A stretch of DNA of 64,000 nt from Candidatus Poribacteria bacterium (GCA_028819845.1 JAPPKS010000023.1:95673-159672), one strand, 5' to 3'; counted from the first letter of the stretch, positions 28,480 through 38,006 are shown. Numbers and translations are program-made. Notes: generated by a model from the sequence alone, not told the origin.

Positions 28480-29190
28480 TCAGTAAAGACTTTTGATGCT
28501 ACCCCACTGCATAGCCTTCAGGTTGGTGTCTAGCTTTAGCTTGGAAGTGAACACCAAATCCGCGAGTGTGTTATCTTCAGTGGACGCGATTGGCGCCCAG
28601 CTAATTTTATGGCGCAGACGCCCGCCATCCACGTCGTTATATAAGATGCCAAATCCGATTGCATCATCCTTTTTCGGGGACTGCCCTAAATTAACGCTCA
28701 ATTCGCACGATTGTCCATCATCACCCCAAGCTACCATTATGATGGGTGAGTTAGGGTCTGGGTTGTGGTCACCAGCACGAAGTGTATGATGAAAAACATT
28801 GCTTTTGTACCCTGTATGATCTATATCAAGATATATTTCAAGATGGTCTTGGCGAGAGAGTTTTTCCTCATGGGTTTCGACTAGGTCGTCAGTCAACTTG
28901 ATCGCGATGTAAAGGAAGCTATTACGCCACACAGCAACAAAGGTGCCTGTGAAGTCATCTGAGTGCTGGTTCCAGCGTTTATTTTCAATCGTATCCCACT
29001 CCAAATTTCCTAATTCTGCTGCTTCCCAGGCTGGGTCGTCGAGGAACCCATCGACCAAAGGAGCGACCTCCGCTAAATTGGCTCTGTATTGAAAAGGAAA
29101 TCCGGTGTCTGGATCGACGATATGGGCAAAGCCGGTACTCGCTATAGTAAGCATGAAAAAAACCGTGAAATGCTGTTTCCAAGTTTTCAT
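28480..29190 (-). CDS. Secreted CBM9/DOMON-like protein
   Basis: A 236-residue exported protein with a signal peptide ending at GFAH (residue 22). The body matches the CBM9-like fold: PLVDGFLDDPAWEAAELG, then FVAVWRNSFLYIAIKLTDD, DHLEIYLDIDHTG and a C-terminal KISWAPIAS strand. Such domains bind sugars or haem-like ligands in exported proteins; no catalytic residues are visible. GGGAAGAT precedes the ATG. Confidence 0.8.
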   Translation of the reverse strand: MKTWKQHFTVFFMLTIASTGFAHIVDPDTGFPFQYRANLAEVAPLVDGFLDDPAWEAAELGNLEWDTIENKRWNQHSDDFTGTFVAVWRNSFLYIAIKLTDDLVETHEEKLSRQDHLEIYLDIDHTGYKSNVFHHTLRAGDHNPDPNSPIIMVAWGDDGQSCELSVNLGQSPKKDDAIGFGILYNDVDGGRLRHKISWAPIASTEDNTLADLVFTSKLKLDTNLKAMQWGSIKSLY

Positions 29191-29473
29191 ATCATCTTCC
29201 CTTTCTTTGCAATCAAATTGGAGATCCGATAAGTTAGTATACTGTCAAGTAAGTGGGCTGTCAAGGCAAAATAATTCGATTAATTTTGTGTAAGGCTGGT
29301 TCGCACCCGCGCCATACGCGCGCAGGTTATTCCTGCTCGCATCATACCCCGCCAAAGCGAAGACTTCTGCTTCAAATTAATCTGAAAATTACCGGCGCGG
29401 TTAGCGTACAATCGGTAAACGTTATTTTGAAATTTCAAAATCAATGGCGCGTTGAACTTTGATTATTACAATC

Positions 29474-31120
29474 TCAAATTGCATGGGCGATATTTCCCAA
29501 GCGTTCAGTTAGCAGCGAGTTTTCGCCATAGTCGATTGGAACAACGACCAGGCAGGGCCGATCAGCGGCAAAAGCCTGCTCCAAAGCAGGGGCGAGGTCA
29601 CGCGCATTCTCCACTTGGATTCCTTTCCAGTCGAAAGCTTCAGCCAACTTAACGAAATCGGGATTGTCAAACGACAATTCTGTATTATAACCAAATTCAT
29701 TCCGCTGTTTCCATTCAATGAGTCCATATCCGCGGTCTTCCCAAATCATCACGACGATATTCGTCCCAATCCTCCGTGCGGTTTCTAAATCTTGTACATT
29801 CATAAGAAACCCGCCATCGCCGCAAATTGCCAGCACACGTTTGTCTGGATTTACCAACTTTGCGGCAATGGCTCCCGGCAAGGCAAATCCCATGGAGCAG
29901 AAGCCGTTGGATATTAAGCAGGTATTCGGTTCGTCACAGTGATAATACCGTGCGATCCACATCTTGTGCGCACCGACGTCGCTTAAAAGTATATCTGTGG
30001 CGCCCAGCACCTTTCGCACATCCCAGAGCACTTTTTGCGGACGGATGCTACCCTCTGTGTCATCATCTTTGTGTTCAGCGAAATCGGATAGCATTACATC
30101 TCGAATCGGTTGGTATTCATTCACGTCATAGCGAATCGGCTCCTGTTTGATACGCTCATTGAGCATCCAAAGGGTGTGCCCAAGGTCGCCAACGACCTCT
30201 ACATCTATACGATAATTTTCGTCGACTTCGGCTGGAAGAAAGTCGATATGGACGATTCGCTTATCTGCTTTTGGGTTCCACAGCCGTGGGTGGTATTCCA
30301 CCAAATCGTATCCGAGTGTGATGACGAGGTCAGCGGCATCAATGGCTAAAGCCACGACATCCTTGGCTTGTAACCCGATAGTAAAGAGGTAATTCGGCGC
30401 GTGGCGAGAGATACACCCTTTCCCCATGAATGTGCTAATTACGCCGATGCCTGTGGCGTCCGCGAACTGCCGCAGTTGCGTACTTGCCCGTTTGCGAATG
30501 GTGCCGTTACCTGCAAGGATTACCGGATTTTTCGCGCTGCGAATTAAATCCATCACCTGATTCACAATCTTGTCATCTGGCACTGGGCGGCGCATCCGCT
30601 TACTGGGGATAGGCCGGTTTTCAACGGGTAACTTGGCGATATCTTCGGCAAGTTCAATATGGCAGGCTCCGGGTTTTTCGGTCATTGCCACCTTGAAGGC
30701 TTTACGGACAACTTCCGGAATGTTCCCAGGGTGAATTATCGGCATTGCCCACTTCGTGACGGGCTTAAACATCCCGACGACATCCATGTTTTGGTGACTC
30801 TCTTTGTGCTGCCTTCGGCTGTCAGCCTGCCCCGTAATAACGACAAGCGGGGCGCGGTCCATGTTGGCGTCGGCCACACCCGTTATAAGATTCGAAGCAC
30901 CTGGCCCCAACGTGCCGAGACAGACGGCCGCCTGGCCGGTCAGTCTTCCGTGCACGTCTGCCATGAAGGCGGCGGCTTGTTCGTGCCGCGTAAGGATGAA
31001 CTCAATGGATGAATTCTCAAGCGACATCATAAACTCGGCATTTTCTTCACCCGGTACCCCGAAGATATACTTTACGCCCTCGGCTTCGAGGCACTGTATA
31101 AATAGATCTGCAGCTTTCAT
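29474..31120 (-). CDS. Acetolactate synthase-like ThDP enzyme
   Basis: A 548-residue ThDP-dependent enzyme with three domains. The N-terminal Pyr domain carries the catalytic glutamate Glu47 in TRHEQAA. A central domain follows (NPVILAGNGTIRK). The C-terminal PP domain has the ThDP motif GDGGFLMNVQDLETA. The sequence is closest to catabolic AlsS-type acetolactate synthase (VPGEENAEF, MGKGCIS), which condenses two pyruvates to acetolactate. No regulatory small-subunit gene is adjacent, consistent with the catabolic form. GGAGGAG lies nine bases before ATG. Confidence 0.87.
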   Translation of the reverse strand: MKAADLFIQCLEAEGVKYIFGVPGEENAEFMMSLENSSIEFILTRHEQAAAFMADVHGRLTGQAAVCLGTLGPGASNLITGVADANMDRAPLVVITGQADSRRQHKESHQNMDVVGMFKPVTKWAMPIIHPGNIPEVVRKAFKVAMTEKPGACHIELAEDIAKLPVENRPIPSKRMRRPVPDDKIVNQVMDLIRSAKNPVILAGNGTIRKRASTQLRQFADATGIGVISTFMGKGCISRHAPNYLFTIGLQAKDVVALAIDAADLVITLGYDLVEYHPRLWNPKADKRIVHIDFLPAEVDENYRIDVEVVGDLGHTLWMLNERIKQEPIRYDVNEYQPIRDVMLSDFAEHKDDDTEGSIRPQKVLWDVRKVLGATDILLSDVGAHKMWIARYYHCDEPNTCLISNGFCSMGFALPGAIAAKLVNPDKRVLAICGDGGFLMNVQDLETARRIGTNIVVMIWEDRGYGLIEWKQRNEFGYNTELSFDNPDFVKLAEAFDWKGIQVENARDLAPALEQAFAADRPCLVVVPIDYGENSLLTERLGNIAHAI

Positions 31121-31198
31121 TTAGGCAACTCCTCCTAGTTCAATATCGAAAAGCGAATAGGTCTTTACTTACCCCCAATGTTTAGACAGTTATGTTTG

Positions 31199-31324
31199 TT
31201 ATCTATATTGAAATTCGTCCCAAGATAAATCTAAATCGCGAACCACTTTACGGACGATTTCTAATGCTATATCCTGAGAACCATGATATGGGATAATTGT
31301 TAAACCTCTTGTAGCAGGGTTAAA
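31199..31324 (-). pseudogene. HicA-like toxin remnant, 5' half deleted
   Basis: After the HicB stop the minus strand holds an open segment of 41 codons reading FNPATRGLTIIPYHGSQDIA then LEIVRKVVRDLDLSWDEFQY and a stop. This is the C-terminal half of a HicA-like mRNA interferase (PYHGSxDI block). The N-terminal part with the catalytic histidine (GSH) is gone and an upstream TGA blocks the frame. Confidence 0.65.
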
Positions 31325-31379
31325 TCACTTTCGGTGAGAACCGCGTTTTGGGCGGGATAATTCTTGGCAACCAAGAGCT

Positions 31380-31784
31380 CTAAGCCTCTTTGACAATTTC
31401 CGATAGCTCATGTGGCACTGTTGCCTCAAACACGTAAGGGCGTGGATACTCGTTAGTCTTATTGGGAGTTTTTGTCGCAAACAAAGAAGCTATATTGGTT
31501 GCTTTCCAATCATCTATTGGAAGTTGTTGCCAAAATTTTGGGAAAGACACATTTGCGTTTGCGTAAACAATACTATCCGGTATTTCTTTACCCAAATCTT
31601 CGTATAGCTCTATTGTTGCAACAAAAGCATCTAAGGATTGGTGTAGAGCTTCTTCTATAGTATTACCTTGAGTTGCTAATTCTGGTAATTCTTCACACGT
31701 TACCATATAGCAACCTTCCGGTTGTAAATCTAGATTGACTGTAATTCTATAGCAAACCTTGCCAGTAGTAAATCGCCCTTCCAT
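31380..31784 (-). CDS. HicB-like antitoxin
   Basis: A 134-residue protein with a HicB RNase H-like fold: YRITVNLDLQPEGCYMVTCE, ELPELATQGNTIEEALHQSL and a Glu-rich helix. A 65-residue tail follows (DDWKATNIASLFATKT) that is not a standard RHH or HTH module. Located directly upstream of a truncated HicA remnant on the same strand, so it is probably an orphan. AAAGG gives a weak ribosome site. Confidence 0.75.
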   Translation of the reverse strand: MEGRFTTGKVCYRITVNLDLQPEGCYMVTCEELPELATQGNTIEEALHQSLDAFVATIELYEDLGKEIPDSIVYANANVSFPKFWQQLPIDDWKATNIASLFATKTPNKTNEYPRPYVFEATVPHELSEIVKEA

Positions 31785-32088
31785 TTGCTTTGCCTTTCAA
31801 AGCGTGTCTGGTTTTGAATCTTGAAGCAACAACATGGCACCGGAGTTCCATCTACTCCCGCTCAATTCTAGCACTACATGTAGTATAGCGTCAAGAAATA
31901 CAACAACCTCCCACAATTTTGTTAGCAGGCATCGGTATTATGTGTTAAGCTAAAATACCGAATATGTGCGAATGTTCGTGTGACATACTTAACAGAATGA
32001 GTTAGTGAATCTAGAAGCACAAGATCCGTCTGAAACAAGACAGTTCAAAGACAATATCTGATTCTCAGACGTACTTGGAGTTACCGCT
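31785..32088. other. Intergenic region
   Basis: About 300 AT-rich bases between the minus-strand HicB gene and the plus-strand ATPase relic. A short palindrome CTACATGTAG lies near 31873. No gene is seen. Confidence 0.5.
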
Positions 32089-32459
32089 ATGATAATCAGC
32101 TGCCTCACCGCGAAAAACTGGCGTAATTTTCAATAGATTGATGTACATCTTAGCGAACGCCAGTTTGTTGTAGGCGCGATTGCGTCCGGAAAATCCAACC
32201 TTCTCGGCACTATTCGCTTTCTTCGAGATATCGTAAAAGCGGAGGTCGGACTCCTCCGCTACTTGGAAATATGGGCTCGGATTTCGCCAAGAAACTCGGG
32301 GATATCGCCGTCCCTTCCTCAGCTACGAGCGCGTGTGGAGAAATAATGAACGAATCCTCAATAGACCGGATAAACGAGACGAGGCAGATCCAGATAGACT
32401 GACCCAGACCTTTCTTGAACAGATTAATGTTAATGCCAAATTTCGGGAGGGGGCAGCGC
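32089..32459 (+). pseudogene. AAA/RecF-like ATPase remnant
   Basis: ATG 32089 (TTGGAG upstream) begins IISCLTAKNWRNFQ, then TAG at codon 16 (32134), then IDVHLSERQFVVG and AIASGKSN, a Walker A of the AAA_21/RecF type, and LRDIVKAEVGLLR. At about 32260 the frame jumps and continues as KYGLGFRQETRGYRRPFLSY and ERVWRNNERILNRPD, a middle region of the same family. The segment between and the Walker B half are absent. It is a stop plus internal deletion; the ThiO gene begins inside the last part. Confidence 0.72.
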
Positions 32460-33566
32460 TTGAGTGTCAGCCATGCGGATGTTATAATTATTGGCGGTGG
32501 TGTCATCGGTTGTGCGGTTGCTTATAACCTCGCCAAATCTCAGGTAAAGCCGCTTGTAATCGATAAAGCCGGCGGGGTGGGCCGGGAAGCTTCTCGGGCG
32601 GGTGCAGGCATTTTGGCTTCCCACGCTTCAACGCGAGAACCCTATGCGGAATTGTGCCGTGCGAGCCTCGCGCTTTATCCGCCGTTGGCAGAAGAGTTAA
32701 TAGCCGAGACGCAGATTGACATAGAGTTTATCCAATCCGGCTCAATCGCCGTATTTTCGACCGACGCTGAAAAAAATGGCTTGATAAGTCTGGCAGAACG
32801 TCGTGTCGAGCGCGGCTTTTCTGCTGAAGTGCTAACTGCCGCGCAGGTGTTGGAACTCGAACCCGCCATCTCAAAAGAAGTGATTGGAGGGGTTCGCTTC
32901 CCCCACGATGCGCAGGTCCGAGGCGCCAAACTTGCCAAAGCGCTTGCGAAGGGGGCAGCACAACTGGGGGCGCAGTTTTTGTTCGGCAACCCAGTCACCG
33001 CTATTTTACGGAAGGCAGAACGCGCCGTTGGAGTTGAGGTAAACGGCGTGGCGCACTACGGCGATACCATCGTAATCGCGGCGGGTTGCTGGTCGGGCAA
33101 GATGGCTACGCTCGTCGACTACTCCCTGCCGATCGAGCCAGTACGCGGACAAATGGTGTTGACCGAGTCCATGCCGCCCCTCTTTCGGCACATCATTGAC
33201 GGATTCGGCGTTTACCTCGTCCCTCGATCAGACGGCAAAGTCCTGATTGGCGCCACAGTTGAATTTGTCGGGTTCGACAACCGGACAACGTTGGGAGGCA
33301 TACACGGGCTGATTGAATCCGGTACCACATTGATGCCGGCGCTCGCCGAAAAGCCGATCGTACAGGCATGGTCTGGATTGCGCCCTTATTCAAAGGGAGG
33401 ACCTTATCTTGGGAAACTGCCCGGATGCGAAAACGTAATCGCCGCATCAGGACATTACAAAAATGGCATTCTCCTCTCGCCGATTACGGGAAAATTAATT
33501 GGTGAACTTATAACAACAGGGCGTCCATCAATGTCGCTTGAGCCTTTTCGCCTCGGTAAAACGTGA
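32460..33566 (+). CDS. thiO: Glycine oxidase ThiO-like FAD enzyme
   Basis: A 368-residue amine oxidase of the DAO family. It has an N-terminal FAD motif DVIIIGGGVIGCAVAYNLA, the linker ASRAGAGILASHAS typical of ThiO, RGQMVLTES near residue 230 and a C-terminal LRPYSKGGPYLG..ASGHYKNGI. ThiO converts glycine to iminoglycine for thiazole synthesis; no other thiamin gene is adjacent. The TTG start at 32460 is chosen for GGGAGGGGG upstream and immediate entry into the FAD fold; an ATG at 32415 would lie in the ATPase relic. Confidence 0.85.
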   Translation: MSVSHADVIIIGGGVIGCAVAYNLAKSQVKPLVIDKAGGVGREASRAGAGILASHASTREPYAELCRASLALYPPLAEELIAETQIDIEFIQSGSIAVFSTDAEKNGLISLAERRVERGFSAEVLTAAQVLELEPAISKEVIGGVRFPHDAQVRGAKLAKALAKGAAQLGAQFLFGNPVTAILRKAERAVGVEVNGVAHYGDTIVIAAGCWSGKMATLVDYSLPIEPVRGQMVLTESMPPLFRHIIDGFGVYLVPRSDGKVLIGATVEFVGFDNRTTLGGIHGLIESGTTLMPALAEKPIVQAWSGLRPYSKGGPYLGKLPGCENVIAASGHYKNGILLSPITGKLIGELITTGRPSMSLEPFRLGKT

Positions 33567-33716
33567 AAGATTTGCAATAATCTAAAGTAGCGTCCTGACG
33601 GGAAAGGTTGACCTGTTCTAATTCGCCGATTGCCACGACTGAAAAATGAGGCGATACACCGAGGTAGATTTTATCATCGTACTGCATCGATTTGGAAAGT
33701 CTCTCTAAGTGTAAAC

Positions 33717-34754
33717 ATGACACAACACAAGGCTCCGTTAACAGTAGCCGCGTTTGAAATTGCCGCAATCCTGTTGCTTCTGTCTTCTGTGACGGCAATC
33801 TCCATCGGCTGTGACGATAACAAAACGCCAGATAAAATCGGCGTCAGCGTGCCAACGGCGAAAGCACCGGTTAATGTGCTCATGAATAAGGCGATGATTG
33901 AGCATGAACAGGAGTACGGGGTCGAGATATTGTGGAATGAGGTGCGGCATGAAGGGCCGCAACAAGATGCCGTCGTTTTGGAAAGGCGTCAGATTAAAGG
34001 CATGTTTGAAGATGGGATTCAGGCACTAATCTTGAATCCCGTCGAGGGGAGTGCCGCATATCCAATTTTATTAGAGGCGCGCCGCTGGGGTGTGCCTGTT
34101 ATATCCTTAGACAATATGTTAGCCAGTATGCCGGTGCGAGGGCATGTGGGCGTAAATGAGGTGAGGCTGGGAGAGGAAGCTGCGAAATACGCCGTTTCGC
34201 AGATTGGCCATAAGGGAAACGTCCTACTATTGGAAGGCTCTGCCGGATCTGAATCTCTGCGGAACATTGCAATTGGGGTATACCGAATTTTAGACAAATA
34301 TCCTGAGGCGATTCATGTTTTTGCACAACCATCCGCACTCACTGCGGAGGCAGCATTCGATTTTACGAATCGGATGCTGAAAAACTACGCGGGAAACATC
34401 CAAGCAATTATAGCAGTTGACAGCACACTCGCAGTCGGTGCAGTTCGCGGTGTTCAGTTGCACGAGCTTGTAGATAGAATAGTCACCATAGGGGTTGGTG
34501 CGGGAGAAGAAGCGTGCCGCCAAATTATGTCCAAGCAACACGACGCAGAAGTCGACCTGATGCCTTATGAACGAGGACTTACCGCGTTCAAGGCTGCTAT
34601 CTACGCTTTGAAGAATCAATCATTCGCTTATGATGCCCAATTGCCCAATGGTGAGATTTTTACCAAAACGAAATTTGGTCCCGTTCGCCTCATCACCTCT
34701 GCGAATTTTGGCGTTCTCAAGCAGATGTGGCCAGATTTGTTCATCCCAAAATGA
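33717..34754 (+). CDS. Sugar-type (RbsB-like) substrate-binding lipoprotein
   Basis: A 345-residue lipoprotein. The signal peptide ends in a lipobox around SIGC. The fold is type I periplasmic binding (LacI/RbsB): KIGVSVPTAKAPVNVLMNKA, DGIQALILNPVEGSAAYPI, GVPVISLDNML, GHVGVNEVRLGEEAAKY and NIQAIIAVDSTLAVGAVRG. It probably delivers a sugar or related solute, but no permease or ATPase neighbours it. No clear ribosome site precedes ATG 33717. Confidence 0.82.
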   Translation: MTQHKAPLTVAAFEIAAILLLLSSVTAISIGCDDNKTPDKIGVSVPTAKAPVNVLMNKAMIEHEQEYGVEILWNEVRHEGPQQDAVVLERRQIKGMFEDGIQALILNPVEGSAAYPILLEARRWGVPVISLDNMLASMPVRGHVGVNEVRLGEEAAKYAVSQIGHKGNVLLLEGSAGSESLRNIAIGVYRILDKYPEAIHVFAQPSALTAEAAFDFTNRMLKNYAGNIQAIIAVDSTLAVGAVRGVQLHELVDRIVTIGVGAGEEACRQIMSKQHDAEVDLMPYERGLTAFKAAIYALKNQSFAYDAQLPNGEIFTKTKFGPVRLITSANFGVLKQMWPDLFIPK

Positions 34755-34791
34755 GCGAACACGTTGACAGATTAGCGTGGAGAATCCTATA

Positions 34792-35334
34792 ATGCCTAAA
34801 CTCGTCGAGGTAATAATTTTCGGCTTTTTCGTTTGCGGTTCCGTTGCGGCAAATTCATCGGAGACTAACAAACCGCTTGAGGTCGGCGGCAAAGCACCAG
34901 AATTTGTGCTGCAAGACGCAGCCGATCGGACACATGCTTTGAAAAAGCTGCGCGGCAAGGTGGTCGTTCTAATCCTCGGAAATCGTAAGATACAAAAAGA
35001 AGATGACAAATGGGCACATGCCATTCAAAAGAATTATCAAGAAAACAGCCGTATCACAACGTTCATCATCGCTGATATGCGGAGCGTTCCGCGGTTTGTA
35101 CCGAAAGCGCTCATTAAGCGGCAACTCAAGAAAAACAAACCGCCCGTAACGCTGTTGCTCGATTGGAAAGGCGAGACCCATAAAGCCTACCGGACGCAAA
35201 AAGAGATGCCGAACCTGTATGTTGTAAATCCTGACGGTAAGATAGCATTTCACATCAAATCGAATTTCAGTGACGAGAAATACGAAAAACTGAAAGCTGT
35301 CACTGAGAAAGAAATTGCCAAAATTAAGACATGA
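34792..35334 (+). CDS. Exported redoxin-like protein lacking catalytic cysteines
   Basis: A 180-residue thioredoxin-fold protein with a signal peptide to about residue 22. The core reads GGKAPEFVLQDAADRTHALK, LRGKVVVLILGNRKIQKEDD and PNLYVVNPDGKIAFHI. Where AhpC/TlpA proteins carry the peroxidatic or CxxC cysteine after strand one, this has GNRKIQKEDD, so a thiol-redox role is unlikely. The plan resembles YtfJ-like exported proteins. GTGGAG precedes ATG 34792. PurE starts 11 bases later. Confidence 0.72.
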   Translation: MPKLVEVIIFGFFVCGSVAANSSETNKPLEVGGKAPEFVLQDAADRTHALKKLRGKVVVLILGNRKIQKEDDKWAHAIQKNYQENSRITTFIIADMRSVPRFVPKALIKRQLKKNKPPVTLLLDWKGETHKAYRTQKEMPNLYVVNPDGKIAFHIKSNFSDEKYEKLKAVTEKEIAKIKT

Positions 35335-35345
35335 AAGGAAATTGA

Positions 35346-35888
35346 ATGACAACAAAGGCGTTATCATCAGAAAGTTCCTTGGTCAGCATTGTCATGGGAA
35401 GCGATTCAGATCTTGCCTGCATGGCTGAGGCTGCCAAGATACTAGAAGAATTTGAGGTTCCGTTTGAGATTACAGTTTCGTCAGCCCACAGATCGCCGGA
35501 ACGGACGATTGAGTATACCGCAGATGCTCCCGATCGAGGAATTCATGTGATAATTGCGGGCGCCGGACGCGCCGCCCATCTTGCCGGCGTCATTGCAGCA
35601 CATACAACGCTTCCGGTGATTGGCGTTCCGGTGGATGGAGGGCCGCTTAACGGGGTTGATGCACTTTACGCAACCGTTCAAATGCCGCCCGGCATTCCGG
35701 TGGCAACGGTCGCAATCGGATCTAGCGGCGCGCGAAACGCGGGCATTCTCGCCGTCCAGATTCTCGCATTAAAATTCCCGGAGCTTGACGATAAACTCAA
35801 AGCCTACAAAGCCAATCTTAGCGAAGGCGTGGCAAAGAAAGCCGCGCGGTTATCGGAAATCGGGTATCGTGAGTATTTAACAAATTAA
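35346..35888 (+). CDS. purE: N5-carboxyaminoimidazole ribonucleotide mutase PurE
   Basis: A 180-residue class I PurE. It carries VSIVMGSDSDLACM, FEITVSSAHRSPER, HVIIAGAGRAAHLAGVIAA, LPVIGVPVDGGPLNGVDAL and VATVAIGSSGARNAGILA. The reaction converts N5-CAIR to CAIR in purine synthesis. AAAGGA lies before the ATG. The C-terminus has about 15 extra residues compared with short forms. No purK is in the window. Confidence 0.95.
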   Translation: MTTKALSSESSLVSIVMGSDSDLACMAEAAKILEEFEVPFEITVSSAHRSPERTIEYTADAPDRGIHVIIAGAGRAAHLAGVIAAHTTLPVIGVPVDGGPLNGVDALYATVQMPPGIPVATVAIGSSGARNAGILAVQILALKFPELDDKLKAYKANLSEGVAKKAARLSEIGYREYLTN

Positions 35889-35948
35889 TGTTCATGCGTA
35901 TTTCGTAATTTATCAGGTTTTTTCAAATTCTGAATCAATTCATCAAAC

Positions 35949-36371
35949 ATGGCTGAATCTTATCGCACGCAAAGTCCGGAAGAAACACAAGCAATCGGGG
36001 TACGCTTAGGTCAAAACCTCAAACCCGGCGACATTGTTGCCCTCATCGGAGACCTTGGGGCGGGCAAAACTTGCCTGACGCAAGGCATTGCGCGCGGCGC
36101 GAAAATCGATTCCAATCAGATTGTCAACAGCCCGTCCTACACCCTGATTAACGAATATGAAGGCGAAATTCCAATTTACCATATAGACCTTTATCGGCTT
36201 CAGCGGCGGGAAGAGATATTAGATCTGGGATTAGAGGTATATTTTGAGGGAAACGGCATCTGTATCATTGAATGGGCGGATCGAATGCTCGACCTGCTTC
36301 CTGAGGGTTACATGGAGATTAAACTCAACTGGGAAGATGAGTTTGTACGTACAATCGAATTTAACCCTTAA
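35949..36371 (+). CDS. tsaE: tRNA threonylcarbamoyladenosine ATPase TsaE
   Basis: A 140-residue P-loop protein with Walker A GDLGAGKTCLTQGIARG, SPSYTLINEYEG, HIDLYRL and IIEWADRM. It is the TsaE component of t6A tRNA modification, acting with TsaB/TsaC/TsaD, which are not in this window. Standard length. Confidence 0.94.
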   Translation: MAESYRTQSPEETQAIGVRLGQNLKPGDIVALIGDLGAGKTCLTQGIARGAKIDSNQIVNSPSYTLINEYEGEIPIYHIDLYRLQRREEILDLGLEVYFEGNGICIIEWADRMLDLLPEGYMEIKLNWEDEFVRTIEFNP

Positions 36372-36498
36372 AACCCGATTTTACCCGATGGCGGTAAAAG
36401 CTAAACACACGGCGAGCATACAGCTATAGAACAAAACGATTCCCCGGTCCAACTCAATAACGAAAAAGGAGCGGCGCATTTGCGCGCCTCACGTTCCC

Positions 36499-37887
36499 GT
36501 GGCAAAGCAACCCAACATCGTGCTCATGGGGGTCGATTCCCTGCGAGCCGATCACATGAGCTGTTACGGCTATCAGCATTGCACCACACCGCATATCAAT
36601 CGATTTGCCGAAGGCGGCGCGCTCTTCGAGCAAACTTACAGTCCACATATTCCGACAACTAGCGCCTATGCGTCCATGCTCACCGGCATGGATTGTTTCA
36701 GTACGCGGGCCGTTGCGTTGCGGCATAAAGGGCCGCTAAGGCATGAAGTGAAAACATTGGCGGAGATACTCCATGGCGCAGGCTATAACACGGCGTGCGT
36801 TGGTTTCGAGGGCAACCCAAGTTCACGCGGATTTGACACATACCTGGACTACCGTGCCTGGGGCAGTTGGGCGGAAGGGCGCAGCCCGAAAGCGCAAAAT
36901 CTCAACAACGCGGCAATTCCGGAACTGGATCGATTGATTAACTTGGGTGACCCATTTTTTTTGTTCCTACGCCACATGGACCCGCACGCCCCCTATTTGC
37001 CGCCCGAACCGTACGAGCGCATGTTCTACCACGGGGACGAATTCGACCCGCACAATAAGTCCATGAAGCTTGTGATGGATTTTAAGCCGTTCTGCGATTT
37101 TTTCGCCAGTTGGATGCCGCCAGGCATAACGGATAAAGATTACGTCATCGCCCAATATGACGGAGCAATCGCTTACATGGACGCCTGTATTCAGACAATT
37201 TTTACAGCCCTAAAAGCCCGCGGCATCCTGGACGATACCATCGTCGTCATCAACGGCGATCACGGAGAAACGCTCTACGACCATGAATGCTGGTTCGATC
37301 ATCACGGCCTCTACGATCCCACCTTGCATGTGCCGCTGATTATCCGATACCCGAGCAAGATTCCCGCCGGCGCGCGCGCAAGCGGTTATAATCAGCACAA
37401 AGACTTGGCGCCAACCATTCTCGAACTGGCAGAAATCGAGACCGAGATTGAATTTGACGGGGTGAGCCTAATTCCGATGATAAATGGTGCAGTTTTTTCT
37501 TACGAAAGTGAATTCTACATCACCGAATGCACCTGGATGCGGAAGCACGGGTGGCGCACGCCAGAATGGAAGTTAATTCACGCACTTGAGCCTGACTTCC
37601 ATTTTAAGCCGATGGTAGAACTCTATAACCTCATTGATGACCCTCAAGAAAATGACAATCTTGCGGAGGCAAATCCAGAAATCGTTGCTAAATTAGAGGC
37701 ACGGATGCAAAGCTGGATTGAGAAACGTCAACGTGAAACTGGCATGGAAAACCCCATGATGACGCAAGGGGATTGGCACGGGCATGAGGGCATTGGCCCG
37801 TTCAAGACCTCGCAGCAGGCTTATGATACGCTTCATATCGGCAATCCGGGACAAGCTGCACGAATGCAGGCGGAAGCCAGAAAATGA
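36499..37887 (+). CDS. Sulfatase-fold hydrolase without the Cys formylglycine motif
   Basis: A 462-residue alkaline-phosphatase-superfamily protein. The metal site begins VLMGVDSLRADHMSCYGY. The nucleophile region reads SPHIPTTSAYASMLTG, where classic sulfatases have CxPxR, so a Thr/Ser nucleophile (phospho- or sulfo-ester hydrolase of the DTLRADH branch) is likely. The second metal cluster is NGDHGETLYDHECWFDHHGL. No signal peptide is visible. GTG 36499 is the first standard start but lacks a ribosome site; AAGGAG sits instead 6 bases before an in-frame ATT at 36478, so a non-canonical start is possible. Confidence 0.78.
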   Translation: MAKQPNIVLMGVDSLRADHMSCYGYQHCTTPHINRFAEGGALFEQTYSPHIPTTSAYASMLTGMDCFSTRAVALRHKGPLRHEVKTLAEILHGAGYNTACVGFEGNPSSRGFDTYLDYRAWGSWAEGRSPKAQNLNNAAIPELDRLINLGDPFFLFLRHMDPHAPYLPPEPYERMFYHGDEFDPHNKSMKLVMDFKPFCDFFASWMPPGITDKDYVIAQYDGAIAYMDACIQTIFTALKARGILDDTIVVINGDHGETLYDHECWFDHHGLYDPTLHVPLIIRYPSKIPAGARASGYNQHKDLAPTILELAEIETEIEFDGVSLIPMINGAVFSYESEFYITECTWMRKHGWRTPEWKLIHALEPDFHFKPMVELYNLIDDPQENDNLAEANPEIVAKLEARMQSWIEKRQRETGMENPMMTQGDWHGHEGIGPFKTSQQAYDTLHIGNPGQAARMQAEARK

Positions 37888-38006
37888 AGCTAGATTTTAT
37901 GCGATTGACCGATGGTTTATCCGCTCAGCTTGGTGATATGTAACAACGTTAAAACCTCGTAATTGAACTTGCTTGATAGCTCCAACTATAAGGAGGAAAA
38001 AAACAG

